Shown piece by piece: positions 39,972 to 47,759 of a stretch of 64,000 bases of DNA. The position numbers and the translations under genes are program-made. This stretch comes from Henriciella algicola (GTDB lineage Bacteria > Pseudomonadota > Alphaproteobacteria > Caulobacterales > Hyphomonadaceae): positions 558,001-622,000 of the forward strand of contig NZ_QWGA01000003.1 of NCBI RefSeq assembly GCF_003576245.1, given 5' to 3'. Under the pieces are notes generated by a model. The model was not told the DNA's origin. It saw only the letters and a list, made by a program, of their open reading frames with translations, and searched no databases. Numbering within the stretch: position 1 is the first letter of the stretch; each line of letters starts with the position of its first letter.

Positions 39972-41027
39972 CTAGTTCGCCGAAACGGAGTCTGCTACGG
40001 TCTCGCGGAGCCGGTCCTGCAAATCGCCTATGTCAGCGGTAACGTACTTGCCTATCACCGACCGCGCTTCTTGGAGCGCTGGGTCCAAAGCCATCTCGCC
40101 AGCCTGGACCTGCCCAGCCAGCTCAAGAAGAGGCATATATAGATCCTCGGTTTCGCCTTTAAGCGTGATGGCGAACCCGTCATTCTCCGAGGCAATACGA
40201 CTCCATTCAGCGCGAACGCCTTCCCAGAAATCTGCGGTCCCGGCCCAGTAGTCTTCTGCCTCGGCGACCGGGTAATCATCGAAACGGCGATAGGTGTTCA
40301 GTCCGGACTCGCGCACCAGGACTTGCGGCTCTCCCCTGAGGACGAGCTTGGAATTGTCCTGCTCGTGTACCCAGCCGGTCGGTGTCAGGACGTGGCGATT
40401 GACGGCGTCGACGGCATGATAGTCATCACGGGTCGTCATATCGCGCCGCGGCAGTGGTCGCCATTCACGCGGTGCCGACCAGGCAGCGAGCCCGTCTTCA
40501 TATGTCCACTCGGCGACGGCGCCGTATCTTGGCGCGTCATCGACCTGGTAAACGGTCTGGGACCACGCCCCTTCCCGGGCCTCGGACGGTACATCCTTCC
40601 AGGCCCATGCGTTACCACCAATGAAGGTCAGCACTCGCGCAGGTTCGTACTGCCAGTCCTGGCGCCAGTGCTTTACCACGAACGGAGCCTCATCCGGCCC
40701 GACGACAAGCAGGTGCTGGAGCGAAATGAAATCTCCGCGGTCCTCAACCACGATCACTGTCTCATGCCCACCTGAACGCTTCGGCTCCTTGAGGTCATAG
40801 CCTTCGACAAAGGACACGGTTTCGGTGAAATCGAACGACACATCATAGTTTCCGGCCATTGCAAGGATCGATTGTCGATCGCGTTGGAATTGGGCGTCTT
40901 CCACAGCCGCAGACGGCGAGCTTGAGCTTGTTGCAGCTTGCGGTGCTTCGGGCGTCGCCGTGCAGGACGCCAATAAAACGGTGCCCAGCATTGCTGCAGC
41001 TCTCAACAGTTCTGGTGTGCGTATCAT
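39972..41027 (-). CDS. DUF6607 family lipoprotein
   Basis: 351 residues with a lipoprotein signal (TVLLASC, Cys about 22). The mature part shows the DUF6607 pattern: MAGNYDVSFDFTETVSFVEGYD, SGGHETVIVVEDRGDFISLQH, RDMTTRDDYHAVDAVNRH and TGWVHEQDNSKLV. Function is unknown; the family tends to sit with TonB receptors. A Fur-like box 84 bases upstream supports a link to iron. A hairpin at about 39923-39954 (ATGCCGTTC/GAACGGCAT) follows the gene. Confidence 0.85.
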   Translation of the reverse strand: MIRTPELLRAAAMLGTVLLASCTATPEAPQAATSSSSPSAAVEDAQFQRDRQSILAMAGNYDVSFDFTETVSFVEGYDLKEPKRSGGHETVIVVEDRGDFISLQHLLVVGPDEAPFVVKHWRQDWQYEPARVLTFIGGNAWAWKDVPSEAREGAWSQTVYQVDDAPRYGAVAEWTYEDGLAAWSAPREWRPLPRRDMTTRDDYHAVDAVNRHVLTPTGWVHEQDNSKLVLRGEPQVLVRESGLNTYRRFDDYPVAEAEDYWAGTADFWEGVRAEWSRIASENDGFAITLKGETEDLYMPLLELAGQVQAGEMALDPALQEARSVIGKYVTADIGDLQDRLRETVADSVSAN

Positions 41028-41110
41028 CTCATTCCCCTTGTCATGATGCGGCTTGCCCGCCTTACCGGTCTGCTGCTGGATAACCTTGCAAGTTGACCCT
41101 GCCTAGATTG

Positions 41111-41129
41111 CAACTGAGAATAATTCGCA
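41111..41129. promoter_or_regulatory. Fur-box-like palindrome
   Basis: GCAACTGAGAATAATTCGC is a 19-base imperfect palindrome between the DUF6607 gene and cobU, of the same GCAAnTGA-N-nATTCGC form as the sites at 33702 and 39779. Confidence 0.62.
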
Positions 41130-41248
41130 TTTGTAAAAGCTGATCTGCCAGGCTGAGCGGACTGAATGTCACTTCTGATTTCAGATCGCCGAAGAGCAAT
41201 TACGAAGGGCCCTATGGACCACTGCTTCTGTGCAAGGTAGCTACGCCC

Positions 41249-41755
41249 ATGACAGTCTCACTACTTCTGGGAGGCGCTCGGTCCGGCAAGAGCCGGCGGG
41301 CGCAGAACTTGGCCGAGCTAGCGTCGCCTAATCGCCTTTTCATCGCGACTGCGGAGGCATTGGACGATGAAATGGCGCAGCGGATTGCCCGGCATCAATC
41401 AGACCGCTCCGAAGGATGGCAAACCGTGGAGGCGCCGCTGGATCTCGTCTCCGCACTGGGCAGTGCGGGCGGGGAAAACGCAATCCTCGTTGATTGCCTG
41501 ACCTTGTGGCTTTCCAACCTGATGCATCACGGGCGCGACGTGGACACCGAAACAGAAAAGCTTTGTTCGGCGCTGCAAGCGATGACCCAGCCAGTCTTTC
41601 TGGTTTCCAATGAAGTGGGGATGGGACTGGTACCCGACACGAGGCTCGGCCGGAACTTCCGCGACGCGCAAGGCCGGCTCAATCAGCAGGTAGCAAACGT
41701 CTGCGACGTGGTTGAGTTTGTCGCCGCTGGCTTGCCCTTGAGGCTCAAGGGCTGA
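41249..41755 (+). CDS. cobU: Adenosylcobinamide kinase / GTP-guanylyltransferase
   Basis: 168 residues. P-loop LLGGARSGKSRRA at the N-terminus, then the conserved RIARHQSDRSEGWQTVEAPLDL and VDCLTLWLSNL, and VSNEVGMGLVPDTRLGRNFRDAQGRLNQ, all diagnostic of CobU/CobP. It phosphorylates adenosylcobinamide and adds GMP while building the lower ligand loop of B12. It overlaps the end of the convergent cobD-like gene by 11 bases. The only cobalamin gene here on the plus strand. Confidence 0.95.
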   Translation: MTVSLLLGGARSGKSRRAQNLAELASPNRLFIATAEALDDEMAQRIARHQSDRSEGWQTVEAPLDLVSALGSAGGENAILVDCLTLWLSNLMHHGRDVDTETEKLCSALQAMTQPVFLVSNEVGMGLVPDTRLGRNFRDAQGRLNQQVANVCDVVEFVAAGLPLRLKG

Positions 41756-42737
41756 GGGCTGCCGCCAACCGGTCTTCCGCCGCTCGTTTTTCTGGAAGCC
41801 CGATCCGTATTAGCCGGTCATTCCAGGCGAACCGGCGCACATATATCCCGGCTTGGGCGAGTTTTTCCCAGAAGGCACTTGCGTCGTCTGTCTCGACGAG
41901 ACGGAAGAGAGCCGTTCCCCCGACAATTTTAACACCATGTGATCGGAGAATGGTGTCCAGTCGCGCCTTGGCTTCAGTCAGCTGATGACGTGTCCTGTCC
42001 TGCCATGCGAGGTCGCCGCAGGCTTTGGCGCCGATATGAAGGGCCGGGCCGGACACCGGCCAGACACCTAACAAGTTTTGCATTGCGACACGAACCGGTT
42101 TCGGGGCCAGAAGCGCGCCAAGCCGGAGACCTGCCAAGCCAAAGAACTTGCCAAACGAGCGCAAGACGATGAGACTGTCTGCACCTCCTGACGACGCAAG
42201 GCTCAAGCGTGGATCAAGCTCGGCATAGGCTTCGTCGACGATGAGCCAGCCGCCTCGTTCAGCGAGACTGGCGGCGGTCTGCAACAAGATGCCTGGTTCA
42301 AAGCTGCGTCCATCAGGATTGTTCGGATTGCAGATGACGATGGCATCAACCTCACCCGGCATTGCTAGCGGGTCGGCGGTTTCCACGATGTCGGTATCTG
42401 CGCGGCTCCAGACAGCTAAGTGATCGCCATAGGTCGGAGACAGAACGGCAACTTTCTTCGGCCTGATAATGGTCGGCAGCAGGCGGATGAGTAATTCGCT
42501 ACCTGGGGCGAGGACCAGGCTCTCTGGCGGTGCCATCATGCTCCTCGCCATCGCTTGGCGGCAAGCCTCGTAGGCGCCTTGTGTGGGCAGATGCCGAAGC
42601 GACGCTTCCGGGATGGTGCCCACCGGATAGGGCCACGGATTGATCCCCGTCGAAAGATCGATCCATGGCTCTGGCGCATTGGGGAAGGCGGCCCGCATTC
42701 GGTCGAGCGCGCCCCCGTGGAGCAAGTCGTGTGTCAC
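41745..42737 (-). CDS. cobD: Threonine-phosphate decarboxylase (CobC/CobD type)
   Basis: 330 residues, a PLP aminotransferase-fold enzyme: DLSTGINPWPYPVG at the start, CNPNNPDGR (about 150), VDEAYAELDP, and the PLP lysine in RSFGKFFGLAGLRLG. It makes aminopropanol phosphate for the nucleotide loop of cobalamin. Start is the GTG at 42737, whose GTGA overlaps the cbiB stop. Upstream ATGs give only tails read across cbiB. Named CobD in Salmonella and CobC in Pseudomonas denitrificans. Confidence 0.92.
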   Translation of the reverse strand: MTHDLLHGGALDRMRAAFPNAPEPWIDLSTGINPWPYPVGTIPEASLRHLPTQGAYEACRQAMARSMMAPPESLVLAPGSELLIRLLPTIIRPKKVAVLSPTYGDHLAVWSRADTDIVETADPLAMPGEVDAIVICNPNNPDGRSFEPGILLQTAASLAERGGWLIVDEAYAELDPRLSLASSGGADSLIVLRSFGKFFGLAGLRLGALLAPKPVRVAMQNLLGVWPVSGPALHIGAKACGDLAWQDRTRHQLTEAKARLDTILRSHGVKIVGGTALFRLVETDDASAFWEKLAQAGIYVRRFAWNDRLIRIGLPEKRAAEDRLAAALSP

Positions 42738-43684
42738 AGCCTCTCCCCTATTATTACCACGCCCATCAAGGCTAGCGCCGCCACGAACAGTGCAAGAATA
42801 TAGAGGCGAAGTGCGCGGCGAATATCTGTGCTGCGAGGATCGCGCGCGCCTCGATTGAGCCAGGGCTCCTCGGTGTGTCTGTCGCCATAGATGCGCGGCC
42901 CGGAGAGACGAACCCCGAGAGCCCCCGCCATTGCCGCTTCGGGCCATCCAGCATTCGGTGAACGGTGTTTTCGCGCATCGCGAACCATAACCCTGAGCGT
43001 GAAAAGCCTTGCTGATGCCACGGCGATGAGAAATCCTGTCAATCTGGCGGGGAAAATGTTGACGGCATCATCCAGCCGGGCAGCAAACCCTCCGAAGGCG
43101 GCGTAACGCTCATTTCGATGACCGATAATGGAGTCGAGCGTGTTGATGGCTTTGTAGGCGGCGATGCCGGGAAGGCCGAAAAGCGCGCCCCAGAAAAGCG
43201 GCGCGATAACGCCATCAGATGCATTTTCAGCGAGGCTTTCAATTGAGGCGCGCGCAATGCCCGCCTCATCCAGCCTCGCAGGGTCGCGGCCAACGATGAG
43301 AGATACGGCCTTTCGCGCGGCTGAAAGGTCGCCCGCCGACAAGGGCGCGGCGACGCTCGCGACATGCTGGTAGAGGCTGCGCGACGCCAAAAGGCTGGAC
43401 GCGATCACCGCCTGAACCGCGAAACCTGCCCAGCTATCGGAGAGAGCCTGCGCAACCATAAGCGCCAAGCCCGCAACGAGTGTGATCGCCAGCAGGCTGG
43501 ACGCTGCGCCGAGGAGATACCGGGTCCAGTGCGGCCAAGTCTGCCTGTTGAGAAGCTTCTCAAGCACACCGACAAGGACCCCGAACCAGACAACTGGATG
43601 GCGCACGCGCCTGTAAAGCCAGTCAGGCCAACCAAAGACTGCCTCGACAGCCCAGGCAATCAGCATGAGCATTGCTGAGGTCAC
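42734..43684 (-). CDS. cbiB: Adenosylcobinamide-phosphate synthase
   Basis: 316 residues, about five membrane helices. Family motifs WPDWLYRRVRHPVVWFG near the start, DPARLDEAGIARASIESLAENASDG, GLPGIAAYKAINTLDSIIGHRNERY and SPNAGWPEAAMAGALGVRL are clear. It attaches aminopropanol to adenosylcobyric acid in the membrane. Start is the GTG at 43684, whose GTGA overlaps the cobQ stop, the same coupling as with the next gene. Confidence 0.94.
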   Translation of the reverse strand: MTSAMLMLIAWAVEAVFGWPDWLYRRVRHPVVWFGVLVGVLEKLLNRQTWPHWTRYLLGAASSLLAITLVAGLALMVAQALSDSWAGFAVQAVIASSLLASRSLYQHVASVAAPLSAGDLSAARKAVSLIVGRDPARLDEAGIARASIESLAENASDGVIAPLFWGALFGLPGIAAYKAINTLDSIIGHRNERYAAFGGFAARLDDAVNIFPARLTGFLIAVASARLFTLRVMVRDARKHRSPNAGWPEAAMAGALGVRLSGPRIYGDRHTEEPWLNRGARDPRSTDIRRALRLYILALFVAALALMGVVIIGERL

Positions 43685-45168
43685 CCGGGTGTCGGTTTCC
43701 AACCCGGCTGCCTCGCCAGGCTGAAGAGCCTGTCTATATCGACGCTGGCTTCGACGCCATCGGCCAACTCGTCGAGTGCACGCTCAATTGCTGCGGCATG
43801 GCTGTACCCAGCATCGGCCACACCTCCAGCCCGCTGTAGCCAATCGCGGCGAAAAACATCGCTCGAAAACGCACCGTGCAGATAGGTGCCCTCGATGCGC
43901 CCATTTGCCGATCGCGCCCCTTCAATGGCTCCTGCCAGATCGAACATTGGGCGAGCGGTATCCTGACCCGTCGTCCGCCCCGTATGGATTTCGTATCCAC
44001 TTACAAACGCCCCGGTCTGAGAGCAGTGAGCGCTCGCTGGCGCGACCTGCTTTCGACCTGTCATCTGGGTCTCAACATTGAGAAGTCCGAGACCGGGTGC
44101 CTCGCCGGGCTCCCCATCGACCCCATCAGGGTCTGCGATCCGCTTGCCGAGCATCTGATAGCCACCGCAGATGCCGAGCACACGGCCCCCACCGCGCGCA
44201 TGAGCAATGATGTCATGGTCCCAGCCTTGCTCGCGCAGGAAGCCAAGATCCCCCAAGGTCGATTTGGTGCCAAAAAGAATGATAACATCAGCGTCGCGCG
44301 GGATTGGCCTGCCAGGACGGACCCACTCAAACTCCACCCCGGCTTCCTGCTTGAGTGGATCAGCATCGTCAAAGTTCGCCATTCGCGACAGCATGGGCGC
44401 GGCGATCTTGAGTTGACCGCCCGAGAGCGCTGCGGGCCGTTCCAGCACGACAGCGTCTTCAGCTGGAAGGTGCGACGTCGCCTTCAGCCACGGTATGACG
44501 CCAAAGCAGGGCCAATCGGTCTTTTCCTCGATTGCAGTCACACCGTCGTCGAACAGCGCCGGGTCGCCTCGGAATTTGTTGATCAGGAAGCCGGTGATCA
44601 TCGCGGCGTCAGCCGGGTCCAGTACAGTCTTTGTGCCGACGAGGCCGGCAATGACGCCGCCCTTGTCGATGTCCCCTATAAGGCAGACAGGAACTCCAGC
44701 GCGGCGGGCGAAGCCCATATTGGCGATATCTCGGGCGCGTAGATTTATTTCCGCCGGGCTGCCAGCGCCTTCAATCATGATGATGTCGTGGGCAGCAGCG
44801 AGCCTCTCAAAGCTCTCCATGACCCGGTCCATGAGGTCACCTCGGTGCGCCATGTAATGCGCTGCTTCCATCGCCCCGATTGCCTTGCCGTGCACGACCA
44901 GTTGCGCGCGTTTGTCTGTCTCAGGTTTCAGTAGAACAGGATTGAAATCAGTGTGGGGTTCCAGGCCGCAAGCTAGTGCCTGGAGCGCCTGAGCGCGGCC
45001 AATCTCGCCCCCCGACGCGCAGGCAGCAGCGTTGTTCGACATGTTCTGCGGCTTGAACGGCGCCACGCTGAGACCGCGGCGTTTCGCGATCCGGCATAGG
45101 GCTGCTGTCAGGACGGACTTGCCGACATCAGAGCCGGTGCCCTGCAGCATCAAGGCTTTCGCCGTCAT
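43681..45168 (-). CDS. cobQ: Cobyric acid synthase
   Basis: 495 residues. N-terminal dethiobiotin-synthetase-like ATPase domain with MLQGTGSDVGKSVLTAALCRI and APFKPQNMSNNAA; C-terminal glutamine amidotransferase domain with the nucleophile Cys in VLGICGGYQMLG (about residue 338). It amidates four carboxylates of adenosylcobyrinic acid diamide. ATGA overlap with the ATPase gene upstream shows coupled translation. Confidence 0.96.
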   Translation of the reverse strand: MTAKALMLQGTGSDVGKSVLTAALCRIAKRRGLSVAPFKPQNMSNNAAACASGGEIGRAQALQALACGLEPHTDFNPVLLKPETDKRAQLVVHGKAIGAMEAAHYMAHRGDLMDRVMESFERLAAAHDIIMIEGAGSPAEINLRARDIANMGFARRAGVPVCLIGDIDKGGVIAGLVGTKTVLDPADAAMITGFLINKFRGDPALFDDGVTAIEEKTDWPCFGVIPWLKATSHLPAEDAVVLERPAALSGGQLKIAAPMLSRMANFDDADPLKQEAGVEFEWVRPGRPIPRDADVIILFGTKSTLGDLGFLREQGWDHDIIAHARGGGRVLGICGGYQMLGKRIADPDGVDGEPGEAPGLGLLNVETQMTGRKQVAPASAHCSQTGAFVSGYEIHTGRTTGQDTARPMFDLAGAIEGARSANGRIEGTYLHGAFSSDVFRRDWLQRAGGVADAGYSHAAAIERALDELADGVEASVDIDRLFSLARQPGWKPTPG

Positions 45169-45926
45169 ATAGCGCCTTCGATCTCCACCGAGCGCCCGTC
45201 GATCCGCGCCCGGACGCCATAGATCTCAGCCATGCGTTCAGTCGTTAGCGTGTCTTCCGGCGACCCATCCGCCACGATTTCTGCATCCTTCATCCAGACC
45301 ATGCGGTCGGCATATCTCGCCGCAAGTGCGATGTCATGCAACACTACGAGGGCGCCGCCGCCATCGTTCACAAAGGTCCGCATCATGTCCATGATCCGGA
45401 ACTGGTGGCGTGGATCGAGCGCCGCGACCGGTTCGTCGGCCACAAGGAGCGGCGCTTCCGCTGCAAAGGCGCGGGCGCAGTGTACGCGGGCGAGCTCGCC
45501 GCCAGATAGCGTATCGGCCTGGCGCTCGGTCAAGGTCGAGAGGTCGCATACTCCAATCGCCCGATCGACAGCCTCGGCATCCGCGGCACTCAGCCGGCCG
45601 GGAGCCGCGCCATACGCGAAGCGACCAAGAGCGATGACATCGCGGACCGTGTTCGGCCATGCGAGTGGACGCTGCTGAGGCAGGTAGGCGACCTGGCGGG
45701 CGCGTTGCATCGGAGAGAGGCGTTCGCTGTCTGCGCCGTTGAGCAATGCGGATCCGGTCGCTCGCTTTTCCAGACCAAGGGCCGATCGTAGCAGACTTGT
45801 CTTGCCGGCACCGTTCGGTCCGAGCAACGCAACCAATTCCCCGGTGCGGAGGGACAGGTTTGCTGCGCGAACAAGTGTAGCCTTGCCAGCAATCACCGTG
45901 AGATCGCGTGTCAGGAGTTCAGCCAT
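45165..45926 (-). CDS. btuD: ABC transporter ATPase for cobalamin (BtuD-like)
   Basis: 253 residues. Walker A GPNGAGKTSLL (about 36-46), Q-loop YLPQQRPLAW, signature LSGGELARVHCARA, Walker B LLVADEPVAALDPRH, His in VVLHDIALA. It belongs to the iron-siderophore/B12 group. It overlaps the permease stop by 8 bases; ATG at 45926 is used because upstream codons read only through the permease frame. Cobalamin as substrate follows from the operon. Confidence 0.92.
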   Translation of the reverse strand: MAELLTRDLTVIAGKATLVRAANLSLRTGELVALLGPNGAGKTSLLRSALGLEKRATGSALLNGADSERLSPMQRARQVAYLPQQRPLAWPNTVRDVIALGRFAYGAAPGRLSAADAEAVDRAIGVCDLSTLTERQADTLSGGELARVHCARAFAAEAPLLVADEPVAALDPRHQFRIMDMMRTFVNDGGGALVVLHDIALAARYADRMVWMKDAEIVADGSPEDTLTTERMAEIYGVRARIDGRSVEIEGAI

Positions 45927-46908
45927 TGAGCGCCCGCCTCTGGATTGCGATCCAGACAAAGGCCGGAGCGCCGATGAGTGCGGCAACTACACCAAGTTTG
46001 AGCTCGTTCGAGGTTGGCAGCAGGCGAACACCGATGTCAGCGAGGACAAGGATCAGTCCGGCAAGAAGTGCCGAGGGAAGGAGCGAGCGGGCCGGATCGT
46101 GCCTGACGAATGGGCGAATGATGTGCGGCGCGACAATGCCTACAAAGCCAATCGCACCAGCGAGAGCAACCGAGCCCCCAGTCGCAAGGCCAGCGCCTAG
46201 AACCGTCAGTATGCGCTGGTTGCGCAGGTTCAGACCGATCCCGCTTGCCGCTTCCTCACCGAGCGTAAGAGCTGAGAGCCCGCGTCTGGAGAACAGAAGA
46301 ATGCCGCCGCCGAGAATGAGAAAAGGAGCCGCTAGCCCCACTTCCTGAAAGCTGCGGTTTGCAACTGAACCAAGCATCCAGTTGATCATGTCCGACAGGG
46401 AGAACGGGTTCGGCGCGAGGTTCATGAGAAGGCTCATCGCCGCGCCGGAGAAGCTTGAAAGGCCGACACCGATGAGGATGAGTGTCACGACCGAGCGTGT
46501 CCTGATTGCTGCCAGTGCGATGAGCGCTGTCGCGGCCAGGGCACCCGCTATCGCTGCGATCGGCAGCACCCAGGAGGAGAGCGTAGCCAAACCGTAATAG
46601 AGAGAAAAGGTGGCAAACAGCGAGGCCGAGGCGGAAACACCAAGTACGCCCGGTTCAGCGAGCGGGTTTCGAAGCAGGCCTTGCAGCGCTGCGCCGCTGA
46701 TCCCGAGAGCTGCGCCAGTTACAAATGCGGCAATGGCCCGCGGAAGCCGGATCTGCCAGACGACGAGCCGGTCGCCGACGTCCGCCCCCCCGAAAAAGGC
46801 TGCAAGAACGCGGTCTGCCGGCAGAGGGGTGGAGCCAAGCAGGCAGGCCGCGAATATAGCCAGAAGCGAGGCTGCAGCGAGAATGGGAACGAGAAGACGT
46901 CCGCTCAA
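45919..46908 (-). CDS. btuC: ABC transporter permease for cobalamin (BtuC/FecCD)
   Basis: 329 residues, about ten membrane helices. FecCD signatures: VVWQIRLPRAIAAFVTGAALGISGAALQGLLRNPLAEPGVLG and GAIGFVGIVAPHIIRPFVRHDPARSLLPSALLAG. Start is taken as the TTG at 46908, whose TTGA overlaps the btuF stop and which follows GGGGG by 6 bases; the longer reading starts inside btuF. Confidence 0.93.
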   Translation of the reverse strand: MSGRLLVPILAAASLLAIFAACLLGSTPLPADRVLAAFFGGADVGDRLVVWQIRLPRAIAAFVTGAALGISGAALQGLLRNPLAEPGVLGVSASASLFATFSLYYGLATLSSWVLPIAAIAGALAATALIALAAIRTRSVVTLILIGVGLSSFSGAAMSLLMNLAPNPFSLSDMINWMLGSVANRSFQEVGLAAPFLILGGGILLFSRRGLSALTLGEEAASGIGLNLRNQRILTVLGAGLATGGSVALAGAIGFVGIVAPHIIRPFVRHDPARSLLPSALLAGLILVLADIGVRLLPTSNELKLGVVAALIGAPAFVWIAIQRRALNG

Positions 46909-47750
46909 GATGCGCCCCCTTCTGCAAGCGCTTCGATTGCGTCCAGGATGAACCAGCCGCCGCAGGCCGTCCACGCGCCTTTCAGTGGGACGACCGGCAC
47001 CTCGTCCATGTGCCGTTCGGCAACAGGATGATTCATCGGGCTCCAGGAGTCCGGGTGATTGGTCTGCTGGTCGAAGAATGCGGCGGCGATGACGTCCGGT
47101 CGCTCATAGGCGAGCCGCTCCAGCGGAATGGAGCGCCAGCCTGGCTGCTCCTGAAAGTTCTCGAAGCCTGCCGAGACCAGCATTTCGTGGACCATGGCAC
47201 CCGGTCCCGTCGTCACACCGGCGGGCGTCAGATAAAGCGCTTCTTCGCCGCCTGCCCTCCTGTCGATAGCCGCGAGCCTTGCGCGGAAATCGGTCACGAG
47301 CGCGCGTCCGCGTTCACTCTGGCCAAGTCCGTCTGCCATTTGTTGAATGAGGCTAGGAATCGAGCCGACTTCCTCGGTGTCCACGTTCGATGTCCACCCC
47401 ACTGTCAGAACCGGCACGCCTGCTCGCTCAAAAAACGCTTCGGCGTTGGGACCGCCGCCATAGGCGCGAACGACGAGGTCAGGTTTCAGGATCAGAACGT
47501 CTTCAGCAACAGGCCTCACAGTCGGGACACCGACGGCCTGGTCGCGCATATAGGAAAAGTCCTTCACACCATCGGGCGAGATCGCAAGGATCTGTTCCGG
47601 GTCTGCGAACTTCAGCACATACTGATCGGCGCAATAGTCGAGACTGACGATCCGCATCGGACGGTCTGTGTTGCCCGCTTGCGGCGTGGGAGGAGCGCCA
47701 CAGGCAGCCAGACAAAGTCCGGCAAGAGAAAGGGTCGCCAGTCTCGACAT
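46905..47750 (-). CDS. btuF: Cobalamin ABC transporter substrate-binding lipoprotein (BtuF-like)
   Basis: 281 residues with a lipoprotein signal (AGLCLAAC, Cys about 17). The mature protein has the periplasmic binding fold of the BtuF/FhuD class: MRIVSLDYCADQYVLKFADPEQILAIS, LILKPDLVVR and ERPDVIAAAFF. It captures B12 in the periplasm. It follows btuB by 9 bases, giving the order btuB-btuF-btuC-btuD. Confidence 0.92.
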   Translation of the reverse strand: MSRLATLSLAGLCLAACGAPPTPQAGNTDRPMRIVSLDYCADQYVLKFADPEQILAISPDGVKDFSYMRDQAVGVPTVRPVAEDVLILKPDLVVRAYGGGPNAEAFFERAGVPVLTVGWTSNVDTEEVGSIPSLIQQMADGLGQSERGRALVTDFRARLAAIDRRAGGEEALYLTPAGVTTGPGAMVHEMLVSAGFENFQEQPGWRSIPLERLAYERPDVIAAAFFDQQTNHPDSWSPMNHPVAERHMDEVPVVPLKGAWTACGGWFILDAIEALAEGGAS

Positions 47751-47759
47751 GAGCTGCTC

